Shown piece after piece: positions 1 through 7,049 of a DNA stretch of 12,054 nucleotides. The notes under the pieces are model-generated. The model had not been told where the DNA came from. It searched no databases and saw only the letters and a program-made list of their open reading frames with translations. Each line of letters opens with the position of its first letter. Positions within the stretch are counted from its first letter, which is position 1. The position numbers were made by a program, and so were the translations under genes. Source of the DNA: Armatimonadota bacterium (GTDB lineage Bacteria > Armatimonadota > Fervidibacteria > Fervidibacterales > Fervidibacteraceae); the NCBI GenBank assembly GCA_026419315.1, contig JANZZQ010000025.1, forward strand, positions 1 through 12,054, in the 5' to 3' direction.

Positions 1-287
1 GCCAGATGGGTGTAAAGCGGGAGTTTGCGGGGGAGGGATTCAACCCAACCGGCGACAAATATCGGTGGCAAGAACCACCCAAGCCCTGCCACCGCGGTTA
101 AGACGCCAGCGTAAAACTCGCTACCCGTCAACTTCGTCAAGAAGACAGCCAAAACTGTGGAAGGGTGAGAGAAAGTGATGCCGACTTTGAAATGGATGCC
201 GTTTATAACCCCAAGCCAAAAGTTTCTTTTCCAGTTTTGCCACCTGCCGCTGACCGCCAAAGCCGCTCTTTGACTGTCACCATCCAT
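1..287 (-). CDS. MFS transporter, N-terminal part (runs off left edge)
   Basis: Reading the minus strand from an ATG at 287 gives 95 open codons to the window edge with no stop. The product begins MDGDSQRAALAV and shows two hydrophobic segments, about residues 23-51 and 60-80. These are followed by a basic loop with the motif LPRKLPLY, which sits where major facilitator proteins have their conserved cytoplasmic loop between helices 2 and 3. Patterns such as RNFWLGVING, HPSTVLAVFL and GLGWFLPP are typical of the first two helices of MFS transporters, which move small solutes across the inner membrane using ion gradients. The substrate cannot be told from this fragment. An SD-like GGTGA at 294-298 lies 6 nt from ATG 287; an adjacent ATG at 290 is too close to it. 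A stop codon lies just upstream in frame. The gene is divergent from the HEAT-repeat gene. The family call is fairly secure, the start slightly less so. Confidence 0.8.
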   Translation of the reverse strand, partial: MDGDSQRAALAVSGRWQNWKRNFWLGVINGIHFKVGITFSHPSTVLAVFLTKLTGSEFYAGVLTAVAGLGWFLPPIFVAGWVESLPRKLPLYTHL

Positions 288-360
288 CATCCATCACCGT
301 CGCTAACATTTTGTCACGCCAGTGCGAAACTATGCTTTGAGGGTAATCCCCTACAGCCCC

Positions 361-389
361 TTGCTATTTTCAGCGGCGCGGGCTAACAT
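361..389 (+). promoter_or_regulatory. putative sigma70-type promoter for the HEAT-repeat/M48 operon
   Basis: TTGCTA at 361-366 (4/6 to TTGACA) and TAACAT at 384-389 (4/6 to TATAAT) are separated by the ideal 17 nt, about 27 nt before the ATG at 416. Both boxes are imperfect and the call rests on position and spacing alone. Confidence 0.35.
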
Positions 390-415
390 GATAAATGCAA
401 TCAGGGGTGACGCAA
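388..415 (-). promoter_or_regulatory. putative promoter for the MFS gene, overlapping the HEAT-gene leader
   Basis: On the minus strand TTGCGT (plus coordinates 410-415) and TATCAT (388-393, 5/6 to the consensus) are 16 nt apart. The -10 overlaps the putative plus-strand -10 by two bases, and the -35 abuts the HEAT gene start. It would leave about 95 nt of untranslated leader before the MFS start at 287. Weak -35; low confidence. Confidence 0.25.
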
Positions 416-1378
416 ATGGACATTATTGCCCGGTTGATCGAACAGTTGGCCTCTGAAGATGAACTGGTGAGAGTCCAGGCGGGGGAGTTCCTCATTCAAA
501 TGGGTTCGGCTGCCGTCCGACCTCTCATTGAGGCTTTACAAAATCCTCGCTATCCTGCTCGCCCCTTGATTGCTGCGACATTGGGGCAGATTGGCGATAA
601 GAGGGCTGTTGAACCACTCATTCAGGCTCTCAAAGACCCAGACAAACTCGTCCGTTACCATGCAGCGCTCGCTTTGGGGAAACTAAAAGACCGACGTGCC
701 ATCAAACCCTTAATTTACGCTTTGTTTGACGAAATGCCCCCGATCGGTCCTGACCCGCTCACTGGAGAACTTATGACCGTCCGCAGCGCTGCAGCTCAAG
801 CGTTGGGGGAGTTGAGAGCGGAGGAAGCAATCCCGGCACTGAAAGTCGTCTTGACAGATGAGAACAGAAGCGTCCGCAGGTCTGTCATTCAAGCGTTGGG
901 GCAAATTGGGACGGAAGAAGCCATTATGGTTCTGAGCGAAGCGGTGTGGCAGGAACGAGATGAGGCTTTGCTGGAATTGATAATCCGCTCCATAGCTCGT
1001 TTTCCGTTCGCTCAAACTCTTGAAACCTTGAAACAAGTCGCCCAAAGACATCCGGAGGTTAAAGGGCAGCAACTCGCACAGCTTTATTTGAGGGAAGCGG
1101 AATCCCAGCCGAAACCCCAAATTCCCCTTCCAAAACAATCAGTCAGACCTCGCCATTCCTTTTGGCTCTTGGGCAGCGCTGTCCTTGCCATCTTGGCAGC
1201 TGGCCTCTTCCGGTTGGGTTGGAACCAGAACCGTTATGTGGCAGTGGCGGTCACCGGCTCCTTTGTAGCAATTGCTTTCGGCCTTTGGAAACACTATCGC
1301 AAAAACCGCTCTAACCAAACCCTTGCTTCCGTGCCTCAACTTCAAACTTCCGTTCCCTCGCGCAAGGAAACAAGTTGA
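416..1378 (+). CDS. HEAT-repeat (PBS-lyase type) protein with C-terminal membrane hairpin
   Basis: The product has 320 residues. Residues about 13-180 form five tandem helical repeats of about 30 residues, each with the pattern VR..A...LG.IG...A...L, the signature of HEAT/PBS-lyase-like repeats. Such repeats make protein-protein interaction scaffolds; no enzymatic motif is visible. A Pro/Gln-rich linker (about 228-245) leads to two hydrophobic segments, about 249-266 and 274-291, with a basic KHYRKNR after the second. The protein is therefore probably inserted in the inner membrane by its C-terminus with the repeats on one face. The start at 416 is preferred over an ATG at 395 because AGGGGTGA (403-410) sits 5 nt before it; the earlier ATG adds only seven residues. 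The M48 protease gene follows after 51 nt, suggesting an operon in which the repeats might recruit a client or partner (inference). The specific function is not recognised. Confidence 0.85.
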   Translation: MDIIARLIEQLASEDELVRVQAGEFLIQMGSAAVRPLIEALQNPRYPARPLIAATLGQIGDKRAVEPLIQALKDPDKLVRYHAALALGKLKDRRAIKPLIYALFDEMPPIGPDPLTGELMTVRSAAAQALGELRAEEAIPALKVVLTDENRSVRRSVIQALGQIGTEEAIMVLSEAVWQERDEALLELIIRSIARFPFAQTLETLKQVAQRHPEVKGQQLAQLYLREAESQPKPQIPLPKQSVRPRHSFWLLGSAVLAILAAGLFRLGWNQNRYVAVAVTGSFVAIAFGLWKHYRKNRSNQTLASVPQLQTSVPSRKETS

Positions 1379-1429
1379 CTTTTGCTGCGTCTTTGAAGCT
1401 TTGAGGAATTCAACGAGAGGTGAGAGAAA

Positions 1430-3085
1430 ATGACTCGCCGAATATTCGTTACGTCCTTGCTTGCGCTTCTGTTTTTCGTCCCTGCTTTCCCTCAACTCAT
1501 TTTGATCAGCCGGGACCAAGAGATTGAGATCGGCAAGGAAGTCGCCGCCCAGTTGGAAAAAGAATACGGCGTTTGGGATGACCCCGAGCAAACCCGTAGG
1601 ATAGAGCGAATTGGGAGAAGTCTCGTCGCTGTTTGTGAACGAAAAGACATGCCCTACACTTTCAAGATCCTCAACGAGAGGAAAGAACTCAACGCAATGG
1701 CTGCGCCTGGAGGCTTCATCTACATCACGAGGGCGTTGTTGGAGACTCTTGACAATGACGACGAAGTCGCTTTTGTGCTCGGACACGAAATCGGACACAT
1801 CGCTGGAGACCATATCCGAAAACAACTCAGCCAAGCACTTGCCGCTTCGATTTTGCTTGACATCCTTACCGCCCGCTCCAGCCAGTTGATTCGGATCGGT
1901 TCGGACATCATGTTTTCGCTTTATCAGAGTGGTTACAGCCGTCAACACGAACGGGATGCGGACACGCGGGGAGTTCGTTACATGAAGGCTGCAGGATACA
2001 ACCCGATAGCGGCGATAACGGCGTTGAAAAAGTTGGGAATGGAACGATATAAAGGGCTTGCCCGGTGGCTCGGGACACATCCCGATGTTCCTTCGCGAGT
2101 TCAAAGGATTGCGGAAATGCTGGGAGTTGACCCCGAAACTTTGCAACCCCTTCCCAAGGGCGCTTCCACGGGGAAACTGCCTGAAAGGTCTGCTAAGTTG
2201 TTCTACCTGGCCGACAATGCGGTTTTCTACTTGCCACCAAAGTCATCCCAGCCCCAGAAAATCTGGCAACTGGAAAACCAAAAGGTTGAAAATTTTCAAG
2301 CATCTGACGATGGCAAGACCCTCTGGATCCTGATTCGGCGCGAGGGTTCGGAATTAGTTCAATTGGCGATATGGAAGGAGGGGAGCAAGAAAACCGATTT
2401 CGTCGCCTCGTTCTATGCCGAGAAAATTTCTGAGTTCCGTCGTTCCCCTGACGGCAAATGGCTTGCTGTATTGGCGCGAGAGGGTGGGAAATTTTTTGTC
2501 AAGGTCTTTGATGAAAAGGGCAAAGAGGTCGCGATGCCTGACAGAACCCCGTTGGGTGGGGTGAGCGCAATCCAGTGGACAGCGGACAACAAATTGTTGA
2601 TGTTCGCCGAACGATTTCGCGAAGCGAGCGTTGCGCTTTGGAGTCCCAACGAAACAATTAGGTTCGTGTCAACAAGTGATTCCACCTCTCCGATCCAAAC
2701 TGCCGCGTTGGACTCAAAAACCATTTTCGCGCTGGTCGGTGAGACTTTGAAGCGAGGGCAAATTGACCGGGAGACCATCCAATGGGAGCCAATTGCCTTA
2801 AACGTCAAAGCATTCGCTGTAAGCGGTAAGTCCCTCGCAGTCGCCAGAGGCGAGAAGTTGGAGGTAGGCAGTTTGACAAGCGGTCAAGATTGGAAAGGTT
2901 CGGTCATCGACGACAGGAACGGGGAATTTCACGACTTGACATTTTCGAAAGATGGTCAATGGCTCGCCTACACTTATCGCACCAAACCTTCCGACCCACC
3001 TCAACTTTGGCTGGCACATGTTCCAACCAAACGGTTGTGGCGAATAGCCGTTAATGCGGCTAAACCCGTTTTTGTCGGTCGTTGA
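1430..3085 (+). CDS. secreted M48-family zinc metalloprotease with C-terminal beta-propeller-like region
   Basis: The product has 551 residues. A Sec signal peptide is visible (basic MTRR, hydrophobic core 5-19, AFPQ near the cleavage site, no lipobox Cys). The M48 domain spans about 28-235: the zinc site is HEIGH at 119-123, the third ligand is E174 in ERDAD, and a conserved THPDVPSR sits at 217-224. These match the BepA/LoiP group of envelope proteases, which handle misassembled outer-membrane proteins. BepA continues into TPR repeats, but here residues about 255-551 contain six evenly spaced strand units such as SPDGKWLAVLAR (339-350) and FSKDGQWLAYTYR (505-517), about 40-48 residues apart, resembling a TolB/WD40 propeller. 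The start has AGGTGA 6 nt upstream. It lies 51 nt behind the HEAT-repeat gene and meets the minus-strand GGT-like gene tail to tail with 5 nt between stops. The protease call is firm; the propeller fold is inferred from pattern. Confidence 0.92.
   Translation: MTRRIFVTSLLALLFFVPAFPQLILISRDQEIEIGKEVAAQLEKEYGVWDDPEQTRRIERIGRSLVAVCERKDMPYTFKILNERKELNAMAAPGGFIYITRALLETLDNDDEVAFVLGHEIGHIAGDHIRKQLSQALAASILLDILTARSSQLIRIGSDIMFSLYQSGYSRQHERDADTRGVRYMKAAGYNPIAAITALKKLGMERYKGLARWLGTHPDVPSRVQRIAEMLGVDPETLQPLPKGASTGKLPERSAKLFYLADNAVFYLPPKSSQPQKIWQLENQKVENFQASDDGKTLWILIRREGSELVQLAIWKEGSKKTDFVASFYAEKISEFRRSPDGKWLAVLAREGGKFFVKVFDEKGKEVAMPDRTPLGGVSAIQWTADNKLLMFAERFREASVALWSPNETIRFVSTSDSTSPIQTAALDSKTIFALVGETLKRGQIDRETIQWEPIALNVKAFAVSGKSLAVARGEKLEVGSLTSGQDWKGSVIDDRNGEFHDLTFSKDGQWLAYTYRTKPSDPPQLWLAHVPTKRLWRIAVNAAKPVFVGR
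3045..3073 (+). terminator. weak hairpin plus T5 at the end of the M48 gene
   Basis: TAGCCG (3045-3050) and CGGCTA (3057-3062) form a 6-bp stem with a 6-nt loop, followed 6 nt later by TTTTT (3069-3073). It lies inside the last codons of the protease gene, as expected when two convergent genes leave almost no intergenic space. The stem is short and the T run is displaced, so it is only a candidate. Confidence 0.25.
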
Positions 3086-3090
3086 AAACT

Positions 3091-4647
3091 TCAAACTGGC
3101 AAGGCTATACCTTCACCCCTGATGTCAGCGCAACCGCACCAACTTTCGTTTATCCGTTCGATTCCGTGAGCAACCCCCGTCCCAGTAGTTGGTGGGTAAT
3201 TGATAGGTTGGACTTGCCAGCCCATCTGCTCCAACGCATGAACATCACCGGCACCTTGTTCAACTAGCAAACGATTTTCGCTTTGCCACAAAGCCCTCGG
3301 CATCTCTATCGCTTCTTGCAGATGTCTGCCGCGATAAAGCCAATGAAGTATTATCCAAGCGTGAAGGTTTGGTCGGTAATCGCCGCCGCTTGTTCCCAAC
3401 ATTCCCTTGACACTCTGCTTTTCGAGCACCATCACGGCTGAAAGGGTGTGTCTTGGCCTTTTCCCGCCAACTAACTCGTTTGGGTGCCCTGCCTTCAACA
3501 CAAAATTTGCTCCTCGGTTGTGGAACAGCACCCCAGTTTTAGGGGCCATGATGCCGGAGCCGAAATTGTGGAAAATGCTCTGAATGGCTGAAACGGCATT
3601 CCCTTCCGCATCAACAACAGCAAAGTAAGTGGTGTCGGCGGTGGGGATCGGCGATTTCACAGGTGGGCTATCGGTTGTCAATTGCTGCTTGAGCATTGCG
3701 ATTCTGTCTGAAGTCAAAAGCCTTTCCGGTGGAAATGGGACAAAGCGAGGGTCAGCAAGGTAAGAATCGCGCTCTTTGGCAACTGTGCGGGCAACCAACC
3801 CAACCAAACTTGATAGTTCTGTTAATCCCAGGCCTTCCACGGGGAAGGTCCTCAAAAGCGCCAAACTTTGTAAAGTGAAAATCCCCAAGGAGTTAGGCGG
3901 TATCTCCAAAATTGTCAAGTCGCCGTCTCGCCACGAAATCGGTTCGCACCACAAACTCGTTTGGGAAGCGAAATCCTCTACCGTCACGGGGTTGCCTTTT
4001 TCTTGCAAGCATTTGACCATAGATTTTGTCAAGTCACTTTCGTAGAAGGCACTTCTCCCCTCCTCTGCAATTCGCTCCATGGTTCGGGCGAGAGAAAGTT
4101 GCCTGAGTGTTTGACCGAACTTGAGGGGTTTCCCGTCGCGAAAGAAGACCTTTCTTGCTTCTTCGTCTCTCGCTAACCTTTTGGCATTCGCCGCAATTGC
4201 GGAGGCGAGTTTGAGGGAAACCGGAAACCCTTCACGGGCAACTTCCACTGCAGGAAGCCAAAGTTCTTTCCACGGCAATTTTCCGAACCGGGAATGAAGT
4301 TGCCACAACGCGTCGACAAGCCCTGGGACAGTAACTGTCAATGGAGAGTAAGGTGGCAAAGTTGCCCGGAAACTGCGGCGCAAATTTGAAGCGTTCAAAT
4401 TTCTCGGCGCGCAACCGCTGCCGTTTAGGGAAACTGCCCTTCTCTCTCTTGATAGCCAAAAAAGCCCAAAGAAATCTCCTCCCAAACCGCAAAGATGTGG
4501 GGTCACTACGGAAAGCATTGCACTGACCGAGACAACGGCGTCAGCGAAGTTCCCTCCCCTCCTTAAAACTTCCACTCCAACCAAAGCAGCGAGCGGGTGT
4601 TCAGCGACGACCACGCCTCGCTCCGACCACGTTGGCAACTTGAACAT
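3091..4647 (-). CDS. gamma-glutamyltransferase-family Ntn hydrolase (HpxW/YwrD-like subgroup)
   Basis: The product has 518 residues and belongs to the GGT family of self-cleaving N-terminal nucleophile hydrolases. Conserved GGN..DA (32-37), PH..G.GGD, GSGIMAPKTGVLFHNRG and GTSGGD (418-423) are present. The autocleavage site is D338/T339, with T339 in TTYFAVVDAEGN as the predicted nucleophile. Residues that bind gamma-glutamyl groups in E. coli GGT differ: the RETAP Arg region reads GSGCAPR, the Ser-Ser pair is H400-T401 (KRPRHTL), and the MDDF Asp is missing. This is the pattern of GGT homologues such as oxamate amidohydrolase HpxW and YwrD, so true glutathione transpeptidase activity is doubtful and an amidohydrolase or acylase is likelier. 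There is no signal peptide, unlike periplasmic GGT. ATG 4647 is chosen over a TTG at 4668 because AGAGGTGG (4654-4661) sits 6 nt before it. It lies 42 nt downstream of the amidinohydrolase gene, so the two are probably cotranscribed. Confidence 0.88.
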   Translation of the reverse strand: MFKLPTWSERGVVVAEHPLAALVGVEVLRRGGNFADAVVSVSAMLSVVTPHLCGLGGDFFGLFWLSRERRAVSLNGSGCAPRNLNASNLRRSFRATLPPYSPLTVTVPGLVDALWQLHSRFGKLPWKELWLPAVEVAREGFPVSLKLASAIAANAKRLARDEEARKVFFRDGKPLKFGQTLRQLSLARTMERIAEEGRSAFYESDLTKSMVKCLQEKGNPVTVEDFASQTSLWCEPISWRDGDLTILEIPPNSLGIFTLQSLALLRTFPVEGLGLTELSSLVGLVARTVAKERDSYLADPRFVPFPPERLLTSDRIAMLKQQLTTDSPPVKSPIPTADTTYFAVVDAEGNAVSAIQSIFHNFGSGIMAPKTGVLFHNRGANFVLKAGHPNELVGGKRPRHTLSAVMVLEKQSVKGMLGTSGGDYRPNLHAWIILHWLYRGRHLQEAIEMPRALWQSENRLLVEQGAGDVHALEQMGWQVQPINYPPTTGTGVAHGIERINESWCGCADIRGEGIALPV

Positions 4648-4689
4648 TCCCTGCCACCTCTTTTTCAAAGGTTTTCACCGCCAACTGTT

Positions 4690-5490
4690 TCATTTGCCCC
4701 AAAATGCCAAAATGCCTTCTTGAATTAACTTTGCCGCGGTGACCGCAGTAACTTCAGCAGGGTCGTAAGGCGGGTGAACTTCCACTATGTCCATTCCAAC
4801 GACAGTGAAGTTTCTCATCGCTTGAAAAAGTGAGATAACTTGCTCGTATTTTAGGCCACCGGGTTCTGGGTTACCGACCCCGGGACACAAACTTGGGTCA
4901 ATGGCGTCAATGTCAATGCTCAAGTAAGTTGGGCGTGATGGGTCAAGTTTTCCGGGCAATTCCTCTATGGACACATATCTGCTCCAATCTTCGTTGCCGA
5001 CGAAAGAGCGAGTTCCTGCAACCCAAACCCTCCCTTCAACCATTTCCCATATTCGGCGGATGGTGCAAGCGTGGGAGTAACGGCTCCCATTGTAACTATC
5101 GCGCCAATCGGAATGAGCATCTAAAACGGCAACTTGCAATTGAGGTAGGACGCGCCTAATCCCCGTAATCACACCAATAGTCACGCTGTGGTCACCACCC
5201 AACACAACAACGCGCCGTCCAGTCAACAAAAATTCTTCAACTGCGCTGGCAATTTGGGTCAAGGCTTCATCCGGTTGAGTGCTGAGGACCAAATCGCCGG
5301 CATCGCCTAAGGCGATGTCGCGCAAATCGGCACGAAAGATGGCGCTATAGCTTTCTATGCTTTGTGAAGCTCGGCGAATCGCTGTGGGTGCGAGAGCGCT
5401 CCCCTTTCGATAACTTGATGCCTCTTCAAAGGGTGCTCCCAAAATGACAACTTGAGCGTTATCTGGCGAACCCGCTTCCAGAAACCGCAT
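4690..5490 (-). CDS. arginase/agmatinase-family amidinohydrolase
   Basis: The product has 266 residues. This ureohydrolase family releases urea from guanidino compounds using a pair of Mn2+ ions, in the cytoplasm. All metal ligands are visible: H101 in GGDHS, D124/H126/D128 in DAHSD, and D193/D195 in SIDIDAIDP. The catalytic loop histidine is H140 in RYSHACTIRR, and E237 sits in VEVHPPYDP. The sequence resembles agmatinases (SpeB, agmatine to putrescine), but arginase, guanidinobutyrase and other amidinohydrolases share these motifs, so no gene symbol is given. The frame stays open upstream to 5745, but those residues do not look like the family. ATG 5490 starts at the usual family N-terminus, with AGGTGA at 5502-5507 (11 nt away, longer than usual here); an in-frame GTG at 5505 overlaps that SD. 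It is the first gene of a pair with the GGT-like gene and divergent from the porin gene. Confidence 0.9.
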   Translation of the reverse strand: MRFLEAGSPDNAQVVILGAPFEEASSYRKGSALAPTAIRRASQSIESYSAIFRADLRDIALGDAGDLVLSTQPDEALTQIASAVEEFLLTGRRVVVLGGDHSVTIGVITGIRRVLPQLQVAVLDAHSDWRDSYNGSRYSHACTIRRIWEMVEGRVWVAGTRSFVGNEDWSRYVSIEELPGKLDPSRPTYLSIDIDAIDPSLCPGVGNPEPGGLKYEQVISLFQAMRNFTVVGMDIVEVHPPYDPAEVTAVTAAKLIQEGILAFWGK

Positions 5491-5777
5491 CTTTGCTGTT
5501 TTCACCTCTCTCAGCGATTTCAGTCTATTCTGTCCTTTCCATTTTGTCCCAGCGAGCAGAATTTGAAAAAACGGACGAGTTCCCGACACCAATTTCCCCT
5601 CGGCGGCGGTGTCCAACTTGCGGGAGATTTTGCTCTCAAGCGCGAACTTCGGGCGTTTAACCTGAGGCGCCTTAGTGAATCCTTTACCTTGAAAGCCATC
5701 CATTGACAAAATCTTTTTTTTCGGCGAAAAGTAGTGAATGGGCACACGGATATGTCCTTGGCAAGGAGGGATGGGTT
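5491..5777. other. 287-bp divergent intergenic region with a 14-bp imperfect palindrome
   Basis: This region separates the start of the amidinohydrolase gene from that of the porin gene and must hold both promoters. CTGAGGCGCCTTAG at 5662-5675 is a dyad with a perfect AGGCGCCT core and could be a small operator. A consensus-like TTGACA (5703-5708) points toward the porin but no good -10 lies 16-18 nt downstream. A T8 run lies at 5714-5721. I found no convincing minus-strand promoter and no additional gene. Confidence 0.4.
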
Positions 5778-6908
5778 ATGCGTTGGTCAATTGCAGCGGC
5801 TTTGGGCACATTAGTGGTGCTGGGGAATTTCGCGGCGGCACAAGGTGGAAGTGCGTCCGTTGAGACGTTGCAGGCGGAAATTGCACGCCTGAAGGAGCAA
5901 CTTGCAAAACTTGAAAAACAACTATCCGAACTTCAGAAACAACAAAAGGCTGCCGAGAAAGCTACTCAACGCTTTGAACCTATCTCCATCAGCGGCTACA
6001 TCCAGATGCGCTACGAGCGCGATGATTCGAGACCAACAGATGAAAACAACTTAGCTACAGGGCGCGCAAAGGACAATTTCAGGTTGCGACGAGTTCGGCT
6101 TGATGTTCGCGGCACCCCGGTCAAAGGCGTGCTTTACAGGCTACAGGTAGATGCGTCGTCGGAAGACAAAGTCGCTTTGAGGGATGCCTTTCTTGAGTTG
6201 CGTTCGGGCGAGGGTGTGTTCACCTTCGGTCAATTCAAAGTTCCGTTGCTCGAGGAGGTCATAGAGTCTTCTGCAGTTCGTTGGACCCCTGAACGGGCGA
6301 GGGTATCAACAGCTCTATTCCCTGGGGAACGTGACCGAGGTATCACCTACACTTGGCGCAAGCAGGGCGCTCCCGAAATCACGCTCGGTCTTTTCAGCGG
6401 AACGAGGACAAGAGAAGGCGATAGCTTGACCACTCGCAAAAGCTGGCTTGTTCGGCTCGTTCAACCCCTGGACAAAGAAGGGAAGTTGGGGAAAATTTGG
6501 GTCGGAAGGATGGACGGAATTGGACGAAGGGAATTCGAAGACAAGCAAATCCGCAACTTTGACCGAGAAAGGACAGTTGTTGGATTACTCCTAACCCCCA
6601 TTTCTGGCTTGACAATTCGTGGTGAATGGGTTGATGGCAAGGACGCCGGAAATGCGACGAAACCGACAGTTAAAGTTCGCGGCTGGTATGCTTTGGTTGG
6701 CTACAAATTGCCCAACCAACCCATTACCCTTTACGCCAAACACGACCAATACGACCCGAACCGCGATGCAGCAGGCAACACCTTCAAGCGAAACGCTTTG
6801 GGCATCCAATATGACCTCAACAAAATGACAAGGCTCAATTTGACTTGGGAAAATCAGGATAACCCCGATGCAACCATTTGGACATTCCAAACACAGGTGC
6901 GGTATTGA
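5778..6908 (+). CDS. OprO/OprP-like outer-membrane porin with N-terminal coiled coil
   Basis: The product has 376 residues. A signal peptide covers about 1-21 (MRW, hydrophobic SIAAALGTLVVLG, cleavage near AAA-QGG). Residues 28-62 are a coiled coil with a perfect heptad register: L31, I35, L38, L42, L45, L49, L52. From about 67 onward, amphipathic strands alternate with charged turns (ISGYIQMRYERDD, NFRLRRVRLDVRG, GVFTFGQFKVPLLEE), the style of phosphate-selective porin O/P family barrels, which pass small anions or other solutes across the outer membrane. The protein ends TQVRY; a terminal aromatic residue is the usual BAM recognition feature. Start 5778 is chosen over 5703 because it begins the signal peptide and has AGGAGG at 5764-5769, 8 nt upstream. 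It stands alone between a divergent amidinohydrolase gene and convergent mreB. Substrate not determinable; the family call is good. Confidence 0.85.
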   Translation: MRWSIAAALGTLVVLGNFAAAQGGSASVETLQAEIARLKEQLAKLEKQLSELQKQQKAAEKATQRFEPISISGYIQMRYERDDSRPTDENNLATGRAKDNFRLRRVRLDVRGTPVKGVLYRLQVDASSEDKVALRDAFLELRSGEGVFTFGQFKVPLLEEVIESSAVRWTPERARVSTALFPGERDRGITYTWRKQGAPEITLGLFSGTRTREGDSLTTRKSWLVRLVQPLDKEGKLGKIWVGRMDGIGRREFEDKQIRNFDRERTVVGLLLTPISGLTIRGEWVDGKDAGNATKPTVKVRGWYALVGYKLPNQPITLYAKHDQYDPNRDAAGNTFKRNALGIQYDLNKMTRLNLTWENQDNPDATIWTFQTQVRY

Positions 6909-6934
6909 GGCGAGGAAGTGGGTCCGCACAATAA

Positions 6935-6983
6935 GGCAAGGGACTTGCACCCCGCATGGACTTTGGAGTGCAGGTCCCTTGCC
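6935..6983. repeat. large palindrome between porin and mreB stops (REP-like or bidirectional terminator)
   Basis: GGCAAGGGACTTGCAC (6935-6950) pairs with GTGCAGGTCCCTTGCC (6968-6983): 16 bp with a single T-G wobble and a 17-nt loop. It sits in the 141-bp gap between two convergent genes, where a bidirectional terminator would be useful. However, no T run follows on either strand, and the stem is longer than most intrinsic terminators, which is more like a REP or MITE-type mobile palindrome. The structure is seen directly; its role is inferred. Confidence 0.7.
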
Positions 6984-7049
6984 AATTTCAAGCGAAAGTC
7001 AAAAATGGCCAAACACGGTTTTGGGTTTCATCAGGCACCTAACTCAATC

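Noticed and set aside
165..386. 73-codon plus-strand open frame
   Set aside because: It overlaps the MFS fragment on the minus strand, has low-complexity Pro/Ser/His-rich translation and no ribosome binding site.
1139..2146. 335-codon minus-strand open frame
   Set aside because: It lies antisense to the HEAT-repeat and M48 genes; its translation is Arg/Ser/Phe-rich with no family resemblance.
3082..3096. Small inverted repeat TTGAA/TTCAA at the convergent stops as a terminator
   Set aside because: Only 5 bp, AT-rich, with a 3-nt loop and no T run.
4648..4668. TTG start giving seven more residues on the GGT-like protein
   Set aside because: The Shine-Dalgarno AGAGGTGG lies within these codons and is spaced correctly for the ATG at 4647.
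5703..5732. Perfect TTGACA as a porin promoter
   Set aside because: No acceptable -10 hexamer occurs at 16-18 nt spacing; the best candidate, AAAAGT, matches only half the consensus, so it is not annotated as a promoter.
5491..5745. 85-residue N-terminal extension of the amidinohydrolase
   Set aside because: The extension does not resemble the family, the ATG at 5490 begins at the normal family N-terminus, and the DNA is where promoters for two divergent genes must lie.
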